A stretch of 64,000 bases of DNA from Haemophilus_A paraphrohaemolyticus_A (GTDB lineage Bacteria; Pseudomonadota; Gammaproteobacteria; Enterobacterales; Pasteurellaceae), in the NCBI RefSeq assembly GCF_003253115.1, contig NZ_QEQF01000005.1, positions 62,001-126,000 of the forward strand. The letters run 5' to 3'. This document shows positions 42,084 through 49,226 of the stretch, in pieces; the first letter of the stretch is position 1; the number at the start of each line of letters is the position of its first letter. Position numbers and translations under genes: made by a program. The notes below the pieces were generated by a model that was not told the DNA's origin, ran no database searches, and worked only from the letters and a program-made list of their open reading frames with translations.

Positions 42084-42626
42084 TTAGAAACTAAAACGTA
42101 AACCAGCCTTAACACCCACATCAGAAACATCTGAGGCTAAACGGTTATATTCAATATTAGTATTAAGTGCCACGTTATCAGCTAATTTATATTGAACACC
42201 AGCTAATGCACCAATGCCTGTTCTCGTTTCGGTTGCAGAAGCTTCTACGCTATAATATCTTGAACGTGCATTTGCAGTTACATCCGCTTTATTGGTAGAT
42301 ACACGGACACCAACATAAGGTTTGAAATCGGCTAAGTCAAAATCATAAAAACCAGTGAAGCCTAATGATTTAACTTTAAGAGATACATCTGCAACATCAG
42401 CATAATTTGCAGTTACTTTCCCGTAGTTTGTATAATCTACGGCTAAACGAAAGTTCTTATCAAAAGCATATCCAACACTAATTCGTTGAGTAAAAGATGA
42501 ACTGCTTGAACTATTTGCATCAGTAATGTCAATTTTTGAAGCACCTAAATCGCCTTGAACATACCATTGAGCTTGAGCTGATAGCGCTAAAGTAGATAAC
42601 ATAGTTACAATAAGTAATTTTTTCAT
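42084..42626 (-). CDS. Opacity-family outer-membrane beta-barrel protein
   Basis: A 180 aa protein with signal peptide (ending AQA) and an eight-strand beta-barrel that ends in RFSF with the C-terminal Phe needed for BAM assembly. Strands such as NFRLAVDYTNYGKV and LGFTGFYDFDLADFKPYVGV are typical of the Opa/OmpX-like porin group in Pasteurellaceae. The role may be adhesion or membrane stability, and no direct motif shows it. It is cotranscribed with the DUF2846 lipoprotein and divergent from an XRE regulator 155 bp away. Confidence 0.85.
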   Translation of the reverse strand: MKKLLIVTMLSTLALSAQAQWYVQGDLGASKIDITDANSSSSSSFTQRISVGYAFDKNFRLAVDYTNYGKVTANYADVADVSLKVKSLGFTGFYDFDLADFKPYVGVRVSTNKADVTANARSRYYSVEASATETRTGIGALAGVQYKLADNVALNTNIEYNRLASDVSDVGVKAGLRFSF

Positions 42627-42781
42627 AGATTAAGACCTCTAAATGTGTGAAAATACATCAGTTGCATAAGTAAATGCGGATAAATTTTATGGAAGTTTAA
42701 CCATTAAAAACAGCAACAAAAAGGACAAAATAGCACCTAATTTCGGCAAAAATTGCTCAATTTGGAAAGGATTAAATTTAG

Positions 42782-43171
42782 ATGGGAATGCATGATAAAA
42801 TTCGTATGATGAGAGAGTTTCGTCAATTATCGCAAGAAGATATGGCTGAGAAAATGAATATGTCGCCAAGTGGTTATGCCAAGATTGAACGAGGTGAAAC
42901 TCGCCTACAATACGATAAATTAGTGCAAATTGCTCAGATATTTAATATGAATTTGTCTGAATTAGTGGATGAGAATAGAGGTATTATATTTTTATTAAAT
43001 GAAAATGGAAATAATACATCAACTAACTATTATGGAAATAACGACTCTTTAATAATTGAAATTGAAAAATTAAAATTACAACTTATTCATAAAGATGAAT
43101 TATTAGAGCAGAAAGAAAAAGAATTAGAAATGCTTAGAAAAATGATTTCATTATTAGAAAAAGTAAAATAA
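42782..43171 (+). CDS. XRE-family helix-turn-helix regulator with coiled coil
   Basis: A 129 aa DNA-binding protein. Residues 5-65 are a Cro/C1-type HTH (IRMMREFRQLSQEDMAEKMN, then MSPSGYAKIERGETRLQYDK). Residues 85-129 form a charged coiled coil (IEIEKLKLQLIHKDELLEQK ...) for oligomerisation. It lies divergent from the opacity gene, so it may control it. Two ATGs two codons apart are possible starts; AAAGGATT upstream fits the first. An uptake-signal hairpin ends it. The target is not known. Confidence 0.85.
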   Translation: MGMHDKIRMMREFRQLSQEDMAEKMNMSPSGYAKIERGETRLQYDKLVQIAQIFNMNLSELVDENRGIIFLLNENGNNTSTNYYGNNDSLIIEIEKLKLQLIHKDELLEQKEKELEMLRKMISLLEKVK

Positions 43172-43185
43172 AGTATTTTTAACAA

Positions 43186-43236
43186 TAAGCGGTTGAAGTT
43201 GTAAAATATTTTGCAAATTCAACCGCTTATTTTTTG
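43186..43236 (+). terminator. Paired uptake-signal terminator
   Basis: AAGCGGTTGAA and TTCAACCGCTT are exact inverses about 20 nt apart, followed by ATTTTTT. Confidence 0.75.
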
Positions 43237-43253
43237 CTACCCATCAGTTTATT

Positions 43254-43436
43254 CTATAGATGGTTTTCAGCATCCCTAAATTGCTTCATCATCTCGCTTA
43301 AGGTTTCGCAATTTCTTTGAAAACGGCGGCAATGTGGACAGGTAACTAAATGAACTTTTAACCCAACTTTTTCTTGTATATCTAATGAACGTTCGTGCGA
43401 TTCGGAAATCATTCGAGTGGCTTGGCGACAACGCAT
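43254..43436 (-). CDS. Small zinc-finger (ZAS-type) anti-sigma factor
   Basis: A 60 aa protein with the zf-HC2 pattern: H in LKVHLVTCPHCRRF and the CPHC pair about four residues on. It starts MRCRQATRMISE. It lies 9 bp downstream of the ECF sigma gene. Such zinc-binding anti-sigma proteins hold their sigma factor until an oxidant ejects zinc, which would suit hypochlorite sensing. It has no membrane segment, so it is soluble. Function is inferred from family and context. Confidence 0.83.
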   Translation of the reverse strand: MRCRQATRMISESHERSLDIQEKVGLKVHLVTCPHCRRFQRNCETLSEMMKQFRDAENHL

Positions 43437-43445
43437 AATTTTCTC

Positions 43446-43991
43446 CTAAAGTTTTTTTGATAGACAATTTTGCAACTGCAAACGGGCCCGATAAAGTGTG
43501 GTATGCAAGTTGGATGTGGTAAGCTGAGCTTCTTGACAAATTTCATCCGATGACAATTCTAAAAACTCTCTCATCATAAAAATTTTGGCATGTTTAGCGG
43601 GTAAACAAGTCAGGCAGGTTTCGAAAATCAACCAAAACTCATCAGAATACACCGTTTCCTCTTCGCCCTGTAATTCGCTCGGATAATATTCTATTTTCCA
43701 ATGCCCTGTATCATCAAAAAATGTATTAGTTGACTGTTCATCTTCAATCTCGCTTTCTAATACAAAGCGACCTTTCTGGCGAAAGTAATCAATAATTTTA
43801 TTTTTTAGAATAGCAAAAACCCAAGTTTTAAAAGCGGCTTGATGTTTAAAATTCGCGAGATTGTTAAATGCACTTAAAAATGCTTCTTGTACTAAATCCT
43901 CAGCAAGATCGGTATGGTGCAGCTGTAATTCGGCAAATTTCAGCATTTGCACACGAATTTGCTCAAGTTCCCTTTCTGAAATAACGGTCAT
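43446..43991 (-). CDS. ECF-type RNA polymerase sigma factor (RpoE2-like)
   Basis: A 181 aa group 4 sigma factor. Region 2 is clear (HHTDLAEDLVQEAFLSAFNN, then FKTWVFAILKNKIIDYFRQK). Region 4 is FETCLTCLPAKHAKIFMMRE with the HTH LSSDEICQEAQLTTSNLH. It is followed by a small zinc-finger anti-sigma gene. The arrangement and neighbours match the Haemophilus RpoE2 locus. Candidate targets are the two identical promoters before msrAB and the MXKDX peptide gene. No copy of that promoter faces its own start, so autoregulation is not evident. Confidence 0.92.
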   Translation of the reverse strand: MTVISERELEQIRVQMLKFAELQLHHTDLAEDLVQEAFLSAFNNLANFKHQAAFKTWVFAILKNKIIDYFRQKGRFVLESEIEDEQSTNTFFDDTGHWKIEYYPSELQGEEETVYSDEFWLIFETCLTCLPAKHAKIFMMREFLELSSDEICQEAQLTTSNLHTTLYRARLQLQNCLSKKL

Positions 43992-44014
43992 TTTAATTCC
44001 TTTAAAATTTTTTT

Positions 44015-44043
44015 TGTAAGAAATGAAAGAGTTTTTCGTCTAA
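44015..44043 (+). promoter_or_regulatory. ECF-sigma promoter of the MXKDX gene
   Basis: TGTAAGAAAT (44015-44024), 12 nt, CGTCTAA (44037-44043): identical in both blocks and spacing to the msrAB promoter. An inverted repeat GAAAGAAA/TTTCTTTC at 44050-44068 would lie at the 5' end of the transcript. Confidence 0.75.
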
Positions 44044-44104
44044 TAACATGAAAGAAACAATTTCTTTCAATACTATTTTTACCACTCAAAAAAGGAAATT
44101 TAAA

Positions 44105-44380
44105 ATGAAAAATATTACATTGAAAAGCGCAATCTTAGGTATGACTATGTTATTTGGTGCAACAACCGTTTATGCAGAAGAAATGAAATCTGACGCCATG
44201 CCAATGAAATCAGAACCCATGATGGCAGAGCCAATGAAGTCAGAACCAATGATGAAATCTGATGCGATGAAAATGGATCAGATGAAAATGCCATCAGATA
44301 AGATGATGAAATCAGAGAAAAAAATGAAGGCGGATAAAAAAATGAAACAAGCGAAAATGATGAAGAAAGAGAAAATGTAG
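44105..44380 (+). CDS. Methionine- and lysine-rich MXKDX-repeat periplasmic peptide
   Basis: A 91 aa secreted peptide. After the signal peptide (MKNITLKSAILGMTMLFGAT, cleaved near VYAEE) the mature part of about 67 residues has about 19 methionines in MKSDAM/MKSEPM-type pentads and then lysine-rich MKADKKMKQAK. This is the pentapeptide MXKDX family. Such peptides in Azospira (MrpX) soak up hypochlorite by oxidation of Met and are recycled by a sulfoxide reductase. Here the partner would be MsrAB, whose operon has the same promoter. The ATG at 44105 has AAAGGAAAT upstream, and an in-frame ATG 57 nt earlier lies inside the 5' hairpin. Confidence 0.85.
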   Translation: MKNITLKSAILGMTMLFGATTVYAEEMKSDAMPMKSEPMMAEPMKSEPMMKSDAMKMDQMKMPSDKMMKSEKKMKADKKMKQAKMMKKEKM

Positions 44381-44398
44381 TCGTTTTATTAGAAAATA

Positions 44399-44430
44399 AG
44401 GGGGATGAATGATCAGAATCCCCCGTCTAT
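44399..44430. terminator. Terminator between convergent MXKDX and outer-membrane genes
   Basis: GGGGGAT and ATCCCCC form a strong GC stem around a 12 nt loop, followed by GTCTATTTTT. Confidence 0.75.
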
Positions 44431-44449
44431 TTTTAGGTATATCTCAGTA

Positions 44450-44968
44450 TTAGAAACGGTACCCAACATTTGCACTAAAATCGTTACCTTTGAGTTTAGT
44501 GCCACTACGTTTCAGGTTATTGCGAGTATATTCTGCACCCACTTCAATATTGCTTGAAACAGCATATTTAGCACCCGCTCCGTAGCCAAAACCACGATAG
44601 GTTTCATCTCCGATTTTGCTTGAGCTTGTATCAACTTTTACGTATGGAAGCAAGTCAGAACCTACGCGGTAGCCCTGTTGATAACCGATGGTGTATTTGT
44701 TTTTTTGTTTCACATCACCAGTGACTTTTGTGCTGCCAATTTTAGATTTTGCTTGAGCAACACCTACTAGATTGTTGCCGTAGTCCATACCGTAATCAAC
44801 AACCAGTACAGGACCTGTCGATTGTTTACCAGTAACACCGTTTGCTTTATATTTTGCAGTGGTTAAATCTGAGCTTACGCCTATACCTGTAAAGGTTTCG
44901 CCAACAGGTGCTGAGAATGCTGATGCAGAAAATGCACCAGCGATAGCTAATACGAGTAATTTTTTCAT
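44450..44968 (-). CDS. Small outer-membrane beta-barrel protein
   Basis: A 172 aa protein with signal peptide MKKLLVLAIAGAFSASAFSA. The mature chain is a regular run of amphipathic strands ending in ANVGYRF with the terminal Phe of BAM substrates. Strands such as TYRGFGYGAGAKYAVSSNIE and VGAEYTRNNLKRSG resemble OmpX/Opa-like porins. There is no ligand motif. It is convergent with the MXKDX gene and upstream of nothing on its strand within 44381-44449. Function is unknown; it may be part of the same envelope-stress neighbourhood. Confidence 0.8.
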   Translation of the reverse strand: MKKLLVLAIAGAFSASAFSAPVGETFTGIGVSSDLTTAKYKANGVTGKQSTGPVLVVDYGMDYGNNLVGVAQAKSKIGSTKVTGDVKQKNKYTIGYQQGYRVGSDLLPYVKVDTSSSKIGDETYRGFGYGAGAKYAVSSNIEVGAEYTRNNLKRSGTKLKGNDFSANVGYRF

Positions 44969-45094
44969 TCTTTATCCTCTTTAAGTAGGGTTCACAATGG
45001 ATTAACAATTAATGTAGCAACTTTGTTGCTCAAGTGTAGGGGCGTGTTGAACACACCCTTATAAATTTTCAACTATTTTAAGATAAGCTTCTCA

Positions 45095-45817
45095 CTATTC
45101 CAATTCACCACAAAAACGGTAGCCTTCACCGTGGATCGTCACGATAATTTCAGGTGTGTTTGGATGATCTTCAAAATGTTTGCGAATACGACGAATCGTC
45201 ACATCCACGGTTCTATCGTGTGGCTTAAGTTTACGCCCAGTCATTTTGAGCAATAAATCTTCACGGGTTTGAATTTTGCCAGGATTCTCACAGAAATGCA
45301 GTAGTGCCCTAAATTCGCTACGTGGAAGTTTATTCTCTTCGCCCTCTGGAGTAATTAGGCTACGGCTGTTGATATCAAGTGTCCAGCCATTAAAGCGATA
45401 TTGATCAATATTTTGTGATGTTGAGATTGTCTCTTTCTCTTCCACCATCGTGCGGTTAAGTAAATTTCTTGCTCGGATAGTCAGCTCTCGGGGGTTAAAT
45501 GGTTTGGTGATGTAATCATCCGCCCCGATTTCCAAGCCCAAAATTTTATCAATTTCGTTATCTCGCCCTGTTAAGAACATCAACGCAACTTCAGTGTCTT
45601 CACGCAATTCTCTGGCAAGCATTAACCCATTTTTACCAGGTAAATTAATGTCCATAATAACAAGGTTAATTGTTTGCTGTTCAAGCACTTCGTGCATTTG
45701 AGAGCCGTCCGTTGCTTCATATACTTGATAGCCTTCTGCTTCGAAGATGTTTTTTAACATATTTCGGGTTACCGCTTCATCTTCAACAATTAAAATTTGT
45801 GGATTATTTTGATGCAT
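45095..45817 (-). CDS. arcA: Response regulator ArcA
   Basis: A 240 aa OmpR-family regulator that, with ArcB, represses aerobic respiration genes under anoxia. The receiver domain has the phosphorylated Asp in INLVIMDINLPGKNGLMLAR and the lysine in DDYITKPFNPREL. The C-terminal winged helix ends IHGEGYRF. The protein matches the E. coli ArcA length (238 aa) and start. It is monocistronic here, and arcB is not in the window. Confidence 0.96.
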   Translation of the reverse strand: MHQNNPQILIVEDEAVTRNMLKNIFEAEGYQVYEATDGSQMHEVLEQQTINLVIMDINLPGKNGLMLARELREDTEVALMFLTGRDNEIDKILGLEIGADDYITKPFNPRELTIRARNLLNRTMVEEKETISTSQNIDQYRFNGWTLDINSRSLITPEGEENKLPRSEFRALLHFCENPGKIQTREDLLLKMTGRKLKPHDRTVDVTIRRIRKHFEDHPNTPEIIVTIHGEGYRFCGELE

Positions 45818-45944
45818 ACTAGGTTTTCCTAATTTTTAAAATTATGTAACCGCTTGTTTGTAATTTGTTGCGATTGTAACTGATCAATTGTTACCTCAAA
45901 AGGATTATTCGCACTTTCCTTATGCTGAATCAAATTTTTTAGGG

Positions 45945-46637
45945 TTATTTTTTGTCGCGATCATCAACACCTTTTAACAAATAATTTCCCTCAATATCGG
46001 CAAGACTTCGAAAGCCAATATTGAAAATATCACAATATTTATTTCGATTGATTAGCGTGTAATCAAAATTATCGTGATGATGTCCGTGGAAAATTTTGCT
46101 CACTCCCATTTTTCTTGCCAATTGATTTATCACCGCAAAGCCTTGCGGATGTGGGCGTGGCGCTTCGTGCGTAATTAAAATATCCGCTTTTTCGCTTTCT
46201 AATGCTTCCATATCAGAAGGGAAAATCGAGGTACGATGTCTTAATGGTAAACCACCACGCCAGATTTTCTCTTGAGGCGTATATTGGCAATAGTGAATGG
46301 GGTCAAAAAACATCGGCCGATTAGGTGGCATCCAAATATGCCCACGGAACACGCCACCTAAGCCCGCAATTCTTACCCCTTGAATATCCACCACTTTACC
46401 GTGAATATTGCGATCTTTCCATTCACTACCCCAAATAGCATCAAAGGCGGCAACTGTTTTGCTGTCATGATTGCCGTGAATAAACCAGATATCGCAATAC
46501 TTGGCAAGTTCATCTAATTCGTGCGGATTGGTTAGTTGCAAATCGCCTAAAATAACCAACGCCACATTTTTCTGTTCTTTCACAAAAGGGTAGAGGTGTT
46601 CATAGCTCCCATGTGGATCGCCTGCAAAAAGAATCAT
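45945..46637 (-). CDS. Calcineurin-like metallophosphoesterase
   Basis: A 230 aa phosphoesterase. The dimetal motifs are FAGDPHGSYEHL (DxH), LVILGDLQL (GD), FIHGNHDS (GNH[DE]), ILITHEA and FHGHHH (GHxH). The set is complete, so it should be active. The start overlaps the nadR stop (ATGA), so it is cotranslated with nadR and may act on nucleotides or related phosphoesters, but that link is inference. The substrate is unknown. Confidence 0.87.
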   Translation of the reverse strand: MILFAGDPHGSYEHLYPFVKEQKNVALVILGDLQLTNPHELDELAKYCDIWFIHGNHDSKTVAAFDAIWGSEWKDRNIHGKVVDIQGVRIAGLGGVFRGHIWMPPNRPMFFDPIHYCQYTPQEKIWRGGLPLRHRTSIFPSDMEALESEKADILITHEAPRPHPQGFAVINQLARKMGVSKIFHGHHHDNFDYTLINRNKYCDIFNIGFRSLADIEGNYLLKGVDDRDKK

Positions 46638-47920
46638 ACCTCGCCTTCCGTTTCGTGATCGACGTTGTATTGCTTAAATTGAAGCGGAATCAGCTCATCA
46701 TTTAAAATTGCTTCAACGACTTCTTTGGTTTGATTATAGCGATCTAAATAGCTTGGAGATTCAATTTCAATATACGGAATATGGTGTTTTTCAAGCAATT
46801 TCTTGAGTAGTGCTTGAAAGCGCTGGCGTTGCTTGAGTGAGCCTAAACTACGCAAACCATCATCCACCCATTTCGTATTATTATTGAGCAAAATTGTCAC
46901 ATCAAATGGATATTCTTTAATCATTGAATCCAAGAACGGATGAGCTCTACCTTCATACTGAATACAAAAGGCTTGCGTGGTAATGTAATCGGTGTCAATA
47001 AATGCTACTTTGTGGGCGTGTTTCATTGCATAATCAACATAGCGTTTATGCCCAAGTGCCATTTGTGGATAATCCGAATATTGCATCGCTTGCTCATCAC
47101 CACCGAGCTGTTCAAACACAAATTCACGCCCATATTCCCACGCAGAAGTAGTGTTAAATACATTCGCTAATTTGCTCACAAGCACCGATTTACCGCTACT
47201 TTCGCCACCTAAAATTGCAATCGTTTTTACGAAAAATGGACGCACTTCTTTTGGAATAAAACGCCAATATTGGAACGGGTTGTTGCGAATTTTGGTCGCA
47301 GATACATTAAAACGTTCGCGTTCAGGATCGACCAAATTAACCTCTAAATTAAGGTATTTTTCATAAGGGGCTTTATCTTGAATCTCGCTACTAAATACAA
47401 TACTTGGATGGATATTTTTCTCCGCGAAAAGTTCTTTAACACGAGCTGCCCAACTTTCCCAACCGTTCGGATAGCTTGGAATGCCATCTTCATTTAAATG
47501 ATGAATAAAAATCTGCTTTTGCTGATATTTAAAGATCTGCTGTACCCAACGCAAACGATCTTCATTAGTCGGCATCTGTTTCATTTTACTCTCTTTAAAG
47601 AGTTGCAAATCACGCTCGGTATCGGTGCAGACAATCACGTGCAGAATATCCACTTTACTGAATGCCTCATACACCATATTGATGTGCCCCGTGTGAATCG
47701 GGTAGAACTTGCCGAAAATGACGCCCACGCGTTGATCTTGAGTTTCAACAATATTCAATACTCTATGCAATGCTTTCAGCTTACCAGCACTTGGATTTTT
47801 AATTTTACCGCTAACTAACTGATTAAAATAAGCACGTGTAACATTCGCTTGCATACAAACATCATTCACTTTGAGTTTGAGCTGTTTGCGTTTTGATTGA
47901 AGATAACTAAAGTCCGTCAT
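46634..47920 (-). CDS. nadR: NadR: NMN adenylyltransferase / ribosylnicotinamide kinase / repressor
   Basis: A 428 aa trifunctional protein of the NAD salvage route. Residues 1-60 form a helix-turn-helix (RKQLKLKVNDVCMQANVTRA). The adenylyltransferase starts VGVIFGKFYPIHTGHINMVY with the HxGH motif. The kinase has the Walker A GGESSGKSVLVSKL near residue 240. In Pasteurellaceae it is central to using nicotinamide riboside (V factor). The whole chain is intact. It is followed by a phosphoesterase with overlapping codons. Confidence 0.95.
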   Translation of the reverse strand: MTDFSYLQSKRKQLKLKVNDVCMQANVTRAYFNQLVSGKIKNPSAGKLKALHRVLNIVETQDQRVGVIFGKFYPIHTGHINMVYEAFSKVDILHVIVCTDTERDLQLFKESKMKQMPTNEDRLRWVQQIFKYQQKQIFIHHLNEDGIPSYPNGWESWAARVKELFAEKNIHPSIVFSSEIQDKAPYEKYLNLEVNLVDPERERFNVSATKIRNNPFQYWRFIPKEVRPFFVKTIAILGGESSGKSVLVSKLANVFNTTSAWEYGREFVFEQLGGDEQAMQYSDYPQMALGHKRYVDYAMKHAHKVAFIDTDYITTQAFCIQYEGRAHPFLDSMIKEYPFDVTILLNNNTKWVDDGLRSLGSLKQRQRFQALLKKLLEKHHIPYIEIESPSYLDRYNQTKEVVEAILNDELIPLQFKQYNVDHETEGEV

Positions 47921-48165
47921 GATTGGAAATGAGATGAGAAATCAATGATGCTATGATAAATCAAAATGTAGCATTTGAATAATATTTCTTTCGAAAAATT
48001 TAATTAAATGCACTATTCACTAGGCAAAAACACCAAATTTTATCCGTTTAATCTTTTCGATGTAAAAAATTTGGATAATCTGACCGCTTTTATTTCTTCT
48101 TTGCCCAGAAAAGGCTATAATCACAAGAATTTTCTATTTTAAATTTAGTGAAAAGTCCCAAAATA

Positions 48166-49131
48166 ATGCAATTAATTCGAGGTTTCTACAATTTAGCCAA
48201 TCATTCTGTTTTAGCGAACGGTTGTATCCTTTCTATCGGTAATTTCGATGGCGTACACTTAGGGCATCAACAAATTCTCGCTCGCTTGATTAACAAATCG
48301 GCTGAATTGGGTTTACCTTCGGTCGTTATGCTGTTTGAACCGCAACCCCGTGAGTTTTTTGCAAAAAAAGCGGGCGATTTAACCGCTTGCAATGTGCCTG
48401 CTCGCTTAATGCGATTACGCGATAAATTAAAATATCTGGAAAAATCAGGTGTAGATTTCGTACTTTGTGTCCGTTTTTCTGAAAGGTTCGCCAAGCTTAC
48501 CGCAGAAGAGTTTATCCAAGATTTATTAGTAAAACAGCTCAAGGTTCGCTATTTAAGCGTGGGGGATGATTTCCGTTTCGGCGCAAAACGTGCTGGCGAT
48601 TACCACACGCTGCAAGAAGCAGGAAAGTCCTTCAATTTCACGGTAGAAGAGAGCCACACGCACAGTTTTGAACAAAATCGTATTAGCAGCTCGCTTATTC
48701 GTGAACTACTACAAAAAGATGAATTATCGCTGGTGAAAAAACTGCTTGGCAAACCGTATTCCGTCGCAGGTCGCGTTGCCCACGGTAACAAACTCGGCAG
48801 AACGATAGGCTTTCCCACGGCAAACATTATGTTGAACCGTCTAGTTGTACCCATTCATGGTGTGTATGCAGTTAAGGTTGAAACAAAAACGGGAATACAT
48901 CAAGGCATCGCCAATATCGGCAACCGCCCAACGATTAACGGCACAAAGCCGCTACTAGAAGTGCATATTTTTGATTTCAACCGCTCTATTTACGGCGAAG
49001 CCATTGAAGTAAGTTTCGTGAAAAAGCTCCGAGATGAGGTGAAATTCTCCAATTTTGAAGCCTTAAAGCAACAAATTCAAAGAGACAAAACACAAGCGGT
49101 TGAATTTTTTGAGGGATTTGCCGATGCCTAG
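48166..49131 (+). CDS. ribF: Bifunctional riboflavin kinase / FAD synthetase
   Basis: A 321 aa enzyme that makes FMN and FAD from riboflavin. The N-terminal nucleotidyltransferase has SIGNFDGVHLGHQQI (HxGH type) and the ISSSLIRELL motif. The C-terminal kinase has GRTIGFPTANIML. The ATG at 48166 gives MQLIRGFYNL, as in E. coli RibF; an in-frame GTG 18 nt earlier is less likely. A TATAAT at 48116-48121 is a plausible promoter. It is followed by ileS after 95 bp. Confidence 0.95.
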   Translation: MQLIRGFYNLANHSVLANGCILSIGNFDGVHLGHQQILARLINKSAELGLPSVVMLFEPQPREFFAKKAGDLTACNVPARLMRLRDKLKYLEKSGVDFVLCVRFSERFAKLTAEEFIQDLLVKQLKVRYLSVGDDFRFGAKRAGDYHTLQEAGKSFNFTVEESHTHSFEQNRISSSLIRELLQKDELSLVKKLLGKPYSVAGRVAHGNKLGRTIGFPTANIMLNRLVVPIHGVYAVKVETKTGIHQGIANIGNRPTINGTKPLLEVHIFDFNRSIYGEAIEVSFVKKLRDEVKFSNFEALKQQIQRDKTQAVEFFEGFADA

Positions 49132-49226
49132 GGCTTCACCCTAGGTTACACATAATTCAGCCCCGTTGAAGCTGGAAGTTAGAAAACCAAATTCAAAAAC
49201 AATTTTATTAACTGGAAACAAAAAAA

